Of a stretch of DNA of 64,000 nt, positions 36,737-43,950 are shown piece after piece. The DNA comes from an uncultured Alistipes sp. (GTDB taxonomy: Bacteria > Bacteroidota > Bacteroidia > Bacteroidales > Rikenellaceae), in contig URTU01000001.1 of assembly GCA_900550925.1 (NCBI GenBank), positions 1 to 64,000 on the forward strand. The letters are read 5' to 3'. Position numbers and translations under genes: made by a program. The stretch's first letter is position 1, and each line of letters begins with the position of its first letter. Below the pieces are notes generated by a model. That model was given only the letters and a program-made list of their open reading frames with translations. It searched no databases and was not told the DNA's origin.

Positions 36737-37501
36737 ATGATGACGCTCTCGGAACGACATAAGGCAATACTGGAGTCTCTTCGGAACTCGGGCAGCGTGG
36801 ATGTGGGAGTCCTGAGCCAACAGCTCAAGGTCTCGGCCGTGACGATCCGAAAGGATCTCGACATGCTCGAGGAGAAAAAACTCCTATACCGCACCCATGG
36901 CGGAGCCATCATCGCCGACCCATACATAGCCACACGCAAGGTCTCGGAGAAGGAGAAGCTCCACCCCGAACTGAAACGTCGTATCGGACAACGTGCCATC
37001 GAACTGCTTTCACCGCAGGATGCCTTGATCATCGCATCGGGAACTACCGTGCAGGCCTTTGCCCGCTGCATCCCCAACATGAAGATGACCATTATCACCT
37101 CGGCAATGAACGTGGTAATGGAACTGCTCGACAAACCCGACATCGAGATCATTCAGTTAGGGGGAATCATACGTCACTCCTCGGCTTCGGTGGTGAGCGA
37201 GTATGCAATCCGTATGCTCGACAACTTCGCCTGCAACAAGCTTTTCCTCGGCGTCGACGGCATCGATCCCGAATACGGCCTCAGTACGACGCATCTGCAG
37301 GAGGCCAGTCTGAACCGTATGATGATCCACTCCGCAACGAAAACCATCGTATTGGCCGATTCGTCGAAATTCGGTCGCCGGGGCTTCAGCAAGATCTGCG
37401 ACATGAGTGACATCGATCATGTGATCACCGATTCGGGGACTCCGGCAAAGATGCTGGATGCCATGGCCGAACAGGGTGTCAAGGTGACAGTTGTACCGTA
37501 A
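36737..37501 (+). CDS. glpR: DeoR-family repressor, likely GlpR
   Basis: A 254-residue DeoR-family regulator. The N-terminal helix-turn-helix is RHKAILESLRNSGSVDVGVLSQQLKVSAVTIRKDLDMLEEKKLLYRTHGGA, with the THGGA family motif. The C-terminal sugar-phosphate sensing domain contains QLGGIIRHSSASVV, FLGVDGIDPEYGLSTTH and VLADSSKFGRRGF. DeoR regulators respond to phosphorylated sugars. Placed last in the glp cluster, this one probably senses glycerol 3-phosphate and represses glpA-F. The start at 36737 or 36740 is favoured because the longer in-frame start falls inside a promoter element. Confidence 0.85.
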   Translation: MMTLSERHKAILESLRNSGSVDVGVLSQQLKVSAVTIRKDLDMLEEKKLLYRTHGGAIIADPYIATRKVSEKEKLHPELKRRIGQRAIELLSPQDALIIASGTTVQAFARCIPNMKMTIITSAMNVVMELLDKPDIEIIQLGGIIRHSSASVVSEYAIRMLDNFACNKLFLGVDGIDPEYGLSTTHLQEASLNRMMIHSATKTIVLADSSKFGRRGFSKICDMSDIDHVITDSGTPAKMLDAMAEQGVKVTVVP

Positions 37502-37524
37502 CTGAAGTTGACCCAAATACTCAG

Positions 37525-37566
37525 CAGACAGAGCCTGTAATCTCGATTTACAGGCTCTGTCTGTTT
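37525..37566 (+). terminator. Terminator of the glp cluster
   Basis: A perfect 16-bp stem (CAGACAGAGCCTGTAA with its complement, 37525-37563) and a 7-base loop are followed by TTT. Confidence 0.8.
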
Positions 37567-37946
37567 ACATCCCGACTCGGAACTAAACTCTCCTCAAACG
37601 CCTGCAAAGGATATCCAGAAGTTCCTCATTGGCAGCAAACATATCGCCGAATACGGACACAGTCTGTGCTCAGATTCCGTAATCGAGGTTATAAAACAGT
37701 GATAAATCCGTAATCCGTCTACATAACGAATCAAGAAAAACGCGATCTTTGCACCGCCTTAAAGAAATTATGCCGGATAACTTGCCCGGGATTGGCAGCA
37801 AGTGGGACAGTCGGCAATCGCAGGGCGCAACCCGCCGGACAGCAGACCGATTCACCTGATGACGGAACTGCCGGAATGCCGTCTGCGAATATCCCCGCCA
37901 AAGCTGAAGCATCCAAACCGGTCGGAAAAAATATTTACACTAAACG
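37567..37946. other. Gene-free spacer before the MATE gene
   Basis: About 380 bases. A GATCTTTG element at 37744-37751 could be a promoter -7 with a leader of about 190 bases. I compared the GC-rich leader with the cobalamin, TPP and SAM riboswitch cores and found no match. No coding frame is convincing. Confidence 0.45.
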
Positions 37947-39371
37947 ATGAGGCTGGCAGCCAAAACAGACAAACTACTCACGCTGATCCGTGAAGGCAAA
38001 CCGATGACCATGGGACAACGGTTGCAACTGACCGTGCGGCTCAGTATTCCGGCCGTCATAGCCCAGCTCTCATCGATCATCATGCAATATATCGATGCGG
38101 CGATGGTCGGGCACCTCGGGGCCGAGGCATCTGCATCAATCGGACTCGTCTCGACCACAACATGGCTGTTCTGGGGCCTTTGCTCGGCAATCACGGCGGG
38201 ATTCTCCGTTCAGGTAGCTCACAGAATCGGGGCCGGAGACATGGCCGGGGCCCGGGCCGTACTGCGACAGTCGCTCACGGCCACTCTCGTTTTCAGCCTA
38301 ATGCTGGCCGCAATCGGAATGTCAATCAGCGGAATGCTGCCCGTATGGCTCGGCGGAGACCCCTCGATCCGTCATGATGCATCGCTCTACTTTTTCATCT
38401 TCTCGCTCTTCCTGCCCGCCATGCAGATGTATTTCCTGGCGGGAGGCATGCTGAGATGCAGCGGAAACATGCACATTCCGAGCATAATGGGTGTAACCAT
38501 GTGCGCTCTGGATGTCATCTTCAACTTCCTGCTGATCTTCCCGACCCGGCCGCTCGACATCGCCGGAATAACATTCACAATGCCCGGCGCAGGACTGGGT
38601 GTATGCGGTGCCGCATTGGGGACAGTCGCCGCCGAAGCCCTCGTCGCCGGAATCATGCTCCGATATCTATGGACGCGCTCCAACACATTGAGACTGACCG
38701 GTGAACGCGGCAGCTTCCGCCCTCAGACAACAACCCTCAAAACCGCTTTCCGAATCGGATTCCCGATGTGTATGGAACATGTGGTCATTTGCGGCGCACA
38801 GATCATGACTACGGTCATCGTAGCCCCGCTGGGAGTCTTCGCCATTGCGGCAAACTCATTTGCAATAACCGCCGAAAGCCTCTGCTACATGCCCGGATAC
38901 GGAATTGCCGAGGCCGCAACAACCCTCGTCGGGCAGAGCATCGGCGCCGCACGCCGAAAACTAACCCTCAGTTTCGCCCGAATCACCGTATTGATGGGCA
39001 TGGGCATAATGGCCCTGATGGGAATACTCATGTATATCTTCGCCCCAGGCATAATCGGACTGATGACCCCCGTCGAGGAGATTCGCCAGCTGGGAGTCAT
39101 GGCACTGCGAATCGAGGCCTTTGCCGAACCGATGTTTGCCGCCTCGATCGTTGCCTACGGAGTCTTCGTCGGGGCTGCCGACACCATTGTGCCGTGTCTG
39201 ATGAACTTCTTCAGCATCTGGGCCGTACGTCTGTCGTTGGCCGCTTGGCTTGCTCCGACGCTGGGACTGAAGGGCGTATGGATCGCCATGTGTGTCGAAC
39301 TGTGTTTCCGCGGTGCGATATTCCTGATCAGACTGACACGGGAGAGATGGTTGAAACTGAAAACCGCCTGA
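37947..39371 (+). CDS. MATE-family efflux transporter
   Basis: A 474-residue inner-membrane cation-coupled exporter with about twelve membrane segments. Family text includes LSIPAVIAQLSSIIMQYIDAAMVGHLGAEASASIGLV near the start, SVQVAHRIGAGD at the first conserved loop, the symmetric IAANSFAITAESLCYMPGYGIAEAATTLVGQSIGA in the second half, and FVGAADTIVPCLMNFFSIW. It is monocistronic with no adjacent regulator. Substrates of MATE pumps range from drugs to metabolites and cannot be assigned here. Confidence 0.93.
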   Translation: MRLAAKTDKLLTLIREGKPMTMGQRLQLTVRLSIPAVIAQLSSIIMQYIDAAMVGHLGAEASASIGLVSTTTWLFWGLCSAITAGFSVQVAHRIGAGDMAGARAVLRQSLTATLVFSLMLAAIGMSISGMLPVWLGGDPSIRHDASLYFFIFSLFLPAMQMYFLAGGMLRCSGNMHIPSIMGVTMCALDVIFNFLLIFPTRPLDIAGITFTMPGAGLGVCGAALGTVAAEALVAGIMLRYLWTRSNTLRLTGERGSFRPQTTTLKTAFRIGFPMCMEHVVICGAQIMTTVIVAPLGVFAIAANSFAITAESLCYMPGYGIAEAATTLVGQSIGAARRKLTLSFARITVLMGMGIMALMGILMYIFAPGIIGLMTPVEEIRQLGVMALRIEAFAEPMFAASIVAYGVFVGAADTIVPCLMNFFSIWAVRLSLAAWLAPTLGLKGVWIAMCVELCFRGAIFLIRLTRERWLKLKTA

Positions 39372-39601
39372 AGAGGCCTTCCGTAATTCGGGGCATACAA
39401 TCAGTAATTCATCTACAACATGGAGCCGTAAGATTACATAATTTTGCAGCGTGAAACCAAACCCGCAGCCAACAGTAGCACATAAACAAGCCCGCACCCG
39501 AACGATTAGACAACCGATACTCAACCACGGTTCAACCGGCTCCACTTGTCCGGGCGGCAGTGCAAACGTAAATATTGAGAGTTATTATTTGACAAAGAGA
39601 T

Positions 39602-40483
39602 ATGAAGCTGATTAAAAACAAAGAATTCGGAGGTGAACGCCCCTTGTTCGAATCCCACAACCTGCGGCTGGAGAATGTCATTATCCGTGCCGGGGAGTCG
39701 GCCATCAAGGAGTGCAGCAACATCGAAGCCTACAACTGCCGCATCGAAGGCAACTATCCGTTCTGGCATGTCCACGGCTTCAAGATCGATCACTGCTATT
39801 TCGACGTCGGCGGCCGCTCGGCCCTGTGGTATTCCGACCACCTGAAAATGACCGATACGGTTATCGATGCGCCCAAGATGTTCCGCGAGATGGACCATAT
39901 CGAAATCGAAAACGTAACAATGAATGATGCCGATGAGGTATTCTGGCGCTGCAACAACATCCGCGTCAGCAACCTGACCCTGCATGAAGGCACCTACCCG
40001 TTCATGTTCAGCAACAACATCTATGTGGACGGTCTGGACAGCGACAGCAAATATGTGTTTCAGTACGTAAAGAACGCCGAGATCCACAACGCCCGAATTA
40101 CGACCAAGGATGCCTTCTGGGAGGTCGAGAACGTTACGATTTACGACTCCGAACTCAATGGCGAGTATCTGGGATGGCATTCGAAGGACCTGCGCCTGGT
40201 CAACTGCCACATTACAGGCGAACAGCCGCTCTGCTATGCACGGGATCTCGTTCTGGAAAACTGTTCATTCGGGCCGGACTGCGACCGAGCCTTCGAATAC
40301 AGCACCTTGCAGGCCGATATCCGCGGAGCCATAACCAATATCAAGAATCCGATGTCGGGACATATCGTTGCCGATGAGATCGGTTCGGTGACCATCGACG
40401 AGAACATCAAGGCTCCGGCCGATTGCGAAATACGTCTTCGCGACGGGCGCATCTGCGCCTCCGGCCGAACCGTAAACCAATGA
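39602..40483 (+). CDS. DUF3737 right-handed beta-helix protein
   Basis: A 293-residue DUF3737 protein made of repeating short strands of about 20 residues (IEAYNCRIEGNYPFWHVHGFKIDHC, VRVSNLTLHEGTYPFMFSNNI-type units). This is the ladder pattern of a pectate-lyase-like right-handed beta helix. There is no signal peptide, so it is probably cytoplasmic, unusual for a beta helix. The start MKLIKNKEFGGERPLF is the family's typical opening. Function is unknown. It ends near a large hairpin shared with the convergent tRNA-Leu gene. A TAATTTTG element at 39439 may be its promoter, about 155 bases upstream. Confidence 0.85.
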   Translation: MKLIKNKEFGGERPLFESHNLRLENVIIRAGESAIKECSNIEAYNCRIEGNYPFWHVHGFKIDHCYFDVGGRSALWYSDHLKMTDTVIDAPKMFREMDHIEIENVTMNDADEVFWRCNNIRVSNLTLHEGTYPFMFSNNIYVDGLDSDSKYVFQYVKNAEIHNARITTKDAFWEVENVTIYDSELNGEYLGWHSKDLRLVNCHITGEQPLCYARDLVLENCSFGPDCDRAFEYSTLQADIRGAITNIKNPMSGHIVADEIGSVTIDENIKAPADCEIRLRDGRICASGRTVNQ

Positions 40484-40505
40484 CCGACTGATGTGGTGAT
40501 GTAGT

Positions 40506-40514
40506 GGGGGGGGG
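40506..40514. repeat. G9 tract followed by A9
   Basis: Nine G then nine A lie between the DUF3737 gene and the tRNA terminator hairpin. On the minus strand this reads T9 C9. Confidence 0.8.
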
Positions 40515-40531
40515 AAAAAAAAATCTGGAAA

Positions 40532-40579
40532 ATAAAAATCGCTTAATTCGTCTATATCAACAAATTAAGCGATTTTTAT
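40532..40579. terminator. Bidirectional terminator between the DUF3737 and tRNA-Leu genes
   Basis: ATAAAAATCGCTTAATT (40532-40548) and its exact complement (40563-40579) form a 17-bp stem with A/T-rich ends, giving U-rich tails in both directions. Confidence 0.8.
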
Positions 40580-40665
40580 TGGTACCCGGAGCCGGGGTCG
40601 AACCGGCACGGATCATCTCCATTGGTGTTTGAGACCAACGCGTCTACCGATTCCGCCATCCGGGC
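40580..40665 (-). tRNA. tRNA-Leu (anticodon CAA)
   Basis: On the minus strand the acceptor GCCCGGA pairs with TCCGGGT. The anticodon stem TTGGT/ACCAA encloses CTCAAAC, so the anticodon is CAA, reading UUG. The T arm is GCCGG-TTCGACC-CCGGC. A long variable arm marks a class II tRNA, as expected for leucine. The discriminator A is followed by an encoded CCA (40580-40582). Confidence 0.95.
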
Positions 40666-40690
40666 GCGCTCTCAAAATGTTTCGAGCATG

Positions 40691-40721
40691 CAAATATATG
40701 TATTTTTTCCCGTTCAGCAAA
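40691..40721 (-). promoter_or_regulatory. Promoter of tRNA-Leu
   Basis: Minus strand: TTTG (40718-40721), 19 bases, TATATTTG (40691-40698). The predicted start is about 20 bases before the mature 5' end. Confidence 0.75.
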
Positions 40722-40927
40722 AAATATAGGTCCGAATTCTTATTCGCCTACTGTTTCGCGCCGAAGCTGATCCATCAAAAATGCATGCAATCTCTGCCGG
40801 CAAACATTACGGCTGAAAATACCACCTAACCAGAATTCTGTCGATCAGTTAACGTCACACCGATCGGCGAACATACAGCCAACATCCGGCCGGCGCCATA
40901 TCGTAAGGGACTCCGCGAACAACCTTC

Positions 40928-41422
40928 TCAATTGAAAAAGGCCGCAATGATCTCCTTGAATACATAGACCAGCATGACTAGCGATGCGATCAGTTTGAGT
41001 CCCGTCCCGACGATAAAAGACATGAATGCCCCGAATCCGACACGCATGGCACGAGAGGTATCCTCACGGTTGACAACGAGTTCGCCGACAACGGCTCCGA
41101 CGAATGGTCCCAGGAGTATCCCGACAGGCGGGAATACGAAAAATCCGGCTATCATGCCGACCGTAGCCCCGATCTCACCGGCCCGCGAACCGCCGAAACG
41201 CCGTGCCATCCATGCCGGCAGAAGAAAATCGAGGACCGTAACCGCCACCGTGATGATGAAGAATACGACCATGGTTGTCCAGCCGAGGTCCGAATAGCTG
41301 CAGCACGCAACCAAGATCATCGCCGCATAGCTCATGGGCGGTCCCGGGAGCATCGGGACGATACACCCCAGGAGGCCGACTACGGCAAACAATACGGCCA
41401 ATATGCTCAGGAAAACATCCAT
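40928..41422 (-). CDS. DUF456 membrane protein
   Basis: A 164-residue integral membrane protein of the DUF456 family, with four to five hydrophobic segments. Glycine-rich family motifs are visible: GLLGCIVPMLPGPPMSYAAM near the N terminus and GATVGMIAGFFVFPPVGILLGPFVGAVVGEL in the middle. The start at 41422 (MDVFLSILAVLF) is preferred to 41500, because the upstream extension is polar and runs toward a strong promoter. Function is unknown. It is divergent from the DPP III gene. Confidence 0.85.
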   Translation of the reverse strand: MDVFLSILAVLFAVVGLLGCIVPMLPGPPMSYAAMILVACCSYSDLGWTTMVVFFIITVAVTVLDFLLPAWMARRFGGSRAGEIGATVGMIAGFFVFPPVGILLGPFVGAVVGELVVNREDTSRAMRVGFGAFMSFIVGTGLKLIASLVMLVYVFKEIIAAFFN

Positions 41423-41477
41423 GCGTGTGGTTTGCGGGGGGATTACGGCACGGTTTTTTCGTCGCCTCGTCCCAAGA

Positions 41478-41524
41478 CAAATATAGGCAATATAACGCAA
41501 TCCGCAAAAAAAGAGTTATCTTTG
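41478..41524. promoter_or_regulatory. Divergent promoters of the DUF456 and DPP III genes
   Basis: Minus strand: TTTG (41505-41508), 19 bases, TATATTTG (41478-41485), a full match. Plus strand: TATCTTTG (41517-41524) is a -7 element for the DPP III gene, whose ATG follows at 41569. The minus -33 element lies 9 bases from the plus -7 element, so the two sites probably compete for polymerase. Confidence 0.65.
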
Positions 41525-41568
41525 ATGCGTTAAAGAGTCCAAGTCAAAAACCGTTAACCCGAATCGTA

Positions 41569-43605
41569 ATGAAAAAATTATTGACACTGTGTATGATTAC
41601 AACAATGTTGGCGGCTTGTTCAGACAAACCGAAACAGTCTGAAAACGAAGCCGATTTCAAATGGGTCGTCGACCGGTTCGATGATATCAAGATCATCCGT
41701 TATCAGGTTCCCGGATTCGAGAACCTCCCGCTCGACCAGAAACTGCTCGTATACTATCTCGGCGAGGCCGCAAAATGCGGACGCGACATAATGTTCGACC
41801 AGAACTTCAAGTACAACCTGGCCATCCGCCGCACACTCGAGGCCATCTATACCACATATGAAGGCGACCGTGAGGCAGCCGAGTGGAAAGCCCTCGAGAA
41901 GTACCTCAAGAAGGTATGGTTCGCAAACGGCATTCACCACCATTACAGCAACGACAAGTTCCAGCCCGAATTCTCGCAGGAGTATTTCGAACAGCTGTTC
42001 GCCGCAACACCCGATGAGGCTCTGCCGCTCGACTTCGGTTCGCGTGAGGAGCTGGCTGCGGCAATCATTCCCGCCATCTTCGATTCGACGCTCTATCCGC
42101 GCCGCCTCGACCAGAGCGAAGGTGTCGACATGATCCTCGCCTCGTCGAACAACTACTATGAGGGCGTTACGCAGGCCGAGGTCGAGAAGTTCTATGCCGA
42201 TATGATCGACCACAACGATCCGCAGCCGATCTCCTACGGCCTCAACTCAAAGCTCGTCAAGACCCCCGACGGTAAGATCGTCGAGCGCACGTGGTATCTC
42301 GACGGCATGTACGGCCAGGCAATCGAAAAGATCCTCTACTGGCTCGGAAAGGCTTCGGAAGTGGCTTCGGAGACCGAAAAGCAGACTATTGCAGCGCTGT
42401 GCGACTACTACCGCAGCGGCAACCTGCGCGATTTTGACCGCTACAATATCCTCTGGGTCAAGGATACCGTCTCGACCATAGACTTCATCAACGGCTTCAT
42501 AGAGGATTACGGTGACCCGCTCGGCCGCAAGGCCGCATGGGAAGGCAACGTCAGCATCCGCAACGACGAGGCTACGAAACGTACCGAGATCATCAGCGCA
42601 AACGCCCAGTGGTTCGAGGACAACTCCCCGATCGACCCGCGTTTCCGCAAGCCGCACGTCAAGGGCGTATCGGCCAAGGTGATCAACGTGGCGATGCTCG
42701 GCGGCGACTGCTACCCCTCGACCCCGATCGGAATCAACCTCCCCAATGCCGACTGGATCCGCCGCGACTACGGCTCGAAATCGGTTACCATCGACAACAT
42801 AACCTACGCATACGATCAGGCTGCAAAGGGTGACGGATCGTTGCAGGAGTTCGTGCTGCGCGACGAGGACCGCAAGCTGATCGAAGAGTACGGCGCACTG
42901 GCCGACAACCTCCATACCGACCTCCACGAATGTCTGGGCCACGGTTCGGGACAGATGGCCGAAGGCGTCAAGGGCGGCGAATTGAAGAACTACGGTTCGA
43001 CCCTCGAAGAGGCCCGTGCCGACCTGTTCGGGCTCTACTACCTGGGCGACCCGAAGATGGTTGAGCTTGGACTCATCCCCTCGCTGGATGTCGCAAAGGC
43101 ACAATACATCACCTACATCGTAAACGGCATGATGAAACAGTATGCCCGCATCGAACTGGGCAAGGATGTCGAGGAGGCCCACATGCGCAACCGCAAGATG
43201 ATCGCCGAGTGGTGCTACGAGAAGGGCAAGGCCGACAACGTGATCGAATGGGTAGAGAAGGACGGCAAGCGTTATCTGGTAGTCAACGACTTCGACAAGC
43301 TGCGCACGCTCTTCGGCGACATGCTCCGTGAGGTGCAGCGCATCAAGTCCGAAGGTGATTTCGAGGCCGGAAAGGCGCTGGTCGAGAACTACGGCGTCAA
43401 GATCGATCCCGAACTCCATAAGGAGGTTCTGGAGCGTTACGAGGCCCTGAATATCGAGCCCTTCGGCGGTTTCATCAACCCGGAACTCGAACTGGTCGAA
43501 AAGGATGGCAAGCCGGTCGATGTCAAGATCAGCTATCCCGACAGCTACATTGAGCAGATGCTCCACTACTCGAAAGACTATTCGTTCCTGCCCACAAAGA
43601 ACTGA
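41569..43605 (+). CDS. Dipeptidyl peptidase III-like lipoprotein (family M49)
   Basis: A 678-residue zinc exopeptidase that releases dipeptides from the N terminus of oligopeptides. It has a lipoprotein signal (TTMLAACSDK, lipidated Cys at about residue 16), so it is probably anchored in an envelope membrane. The M49 zinc motif HECLGH spans residues 453-458, and the second motif EEARAD spans 481-486 (glutamate ligand at 481). Downstream lie YITYIVNGMMKQYARIELG and a C-terminal domain ending DSYIEQMLHYSKDYSFLP. Length matches bacterial DPP III. The start at 41569 gives the lipoprotein signal. Monocistronic, with a strong terminator. Confidence 0.93.
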   Translation: MKKLLTLCMITTMLAACSDKPKQSENEADFKWVVDRFDDIKIIRYQVPGFENLPLDQKLLVYYLGEAAKCGRDIMFDQNFKYNLAIRRTLEAIYTTYEGDREAAEWKALEKYLKKVWFANGIHHHYSNDKFQPEFSQEYFEQLFAATPDEALPLDFGSREELAAAIIPAIFDSTLYPRRLDQSEGVDMILASSNNYYEGVTQAEVEKFYADMIDHNDPQPISYGLNSKLVKTPDGKIVERTWYLDGMYGQAIEKILYWLGKASEVASETEKQTIAALCDYYRSGNLRDFDRYNILWVKDTVSTIDFINGFIEDYGDPLGRKAAWEGNVSIRNDEATKRTEIISANAQWFEDNSPIDPRFRKPHVKGVSAKVINVAMLGGDCYPSTPIGINLPNADWIRRDYGSKSVTIDNITYAYDQAAKGDGSLQEFVLRDEDRKLIEEYGALADNLHTDLHECLGHGSGQMAEGVKGGELKNYGSTLEEARADLFGLYYLGDPKMVELGLIPSLDVAKAQYITYIVNGMMKQYARIELGKDVEEAHMRNRKMIAEWCYEKGKADNVIEWVEKDGKRYLVVNDFDKLRTLFGDMLREVQRIKSEGDFEAGKALVENYGVKIDPELHKEVLERYEALNIEPFGGFINPELELVEKDGKPVDVKISYPDSYIEQMLHYSKDYSFLPTKN

Positions 43606-43636
43606 TCGCAGAACGACATACCGTAATTCATAACAA

Positions 43637-43672
43637 TTGGCCGGAGAAAATGGTTCTCCGGCCAATGTTTTT
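43637..43672 (+). terminator. Terminator of the DPP III gene
   Basis: A perfect 12-bp stem (TTGGCCGGAGAA with its complement, 43637-43665) is followed by TGTTTTTTTG. Confidence 0.85.
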
Positions 43673-43892
43673 TTGTAGGCCGTTTAAAATACGGGCAATG
43701 GAATCCCCGCCGCAGAATGGACGCGGTCATAACCGCCTTTCACCCCCCCCCATATATCTGTACACACAGCCATTACCTCTGCATCCGCCATCCGCGACTT
43801 AACTCTTCAACATAATGGCCGGCACACTCAAACCTGCTGCCAATGCCGATTCCTGAACCGACAATGCGTATCCCATTTCAGACTTCACGCAT
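43673..43892. other. Spacer with a C9 tract, no gene
   Basis: It contains C9 at 43743-43751, followed by ATATATCTGTACACACA. No coding frame or other structure is seen. Confidence 0.5.
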
Positions 43893-43927
43893 AAAAAAAT
43901 TCGTCCGGCCTTACCGACCGGACGAAT
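43893..43927 (-). terminator. Terminator of the DUF4988 lipoprotein gene
   Basis: On the minus strand ATTCGTCCGG pairs with CCGGACGAAT (43899-43927) and is followed by TTTTTT (43893-43898). Confidence 0.85.
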
Positions 43928-43950
43928 CCACTATGGTTCAAACAGACCGA

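Noticed and set aside
37744..37946. Possible riboswitch in the leader of the MATE gene
   Set aside because: The cobalamin B12 box, TPP core and SAM-I core are all absent on both strands. The few GCC/GGC matches are not arranged like any riboswitch I know.
39655..39680. GTTCGAATCCC string resembling a tRNA T arm
   Set aside because: It lies inside the DUF3737 gene and no acceptor, D or anticodon arms surround it.
40629..40829. 66-codon ORF over tRNA-Leu
   Set aside because: It overlaps the tRNA gene and its promoter; the tRNA is unambiguous.
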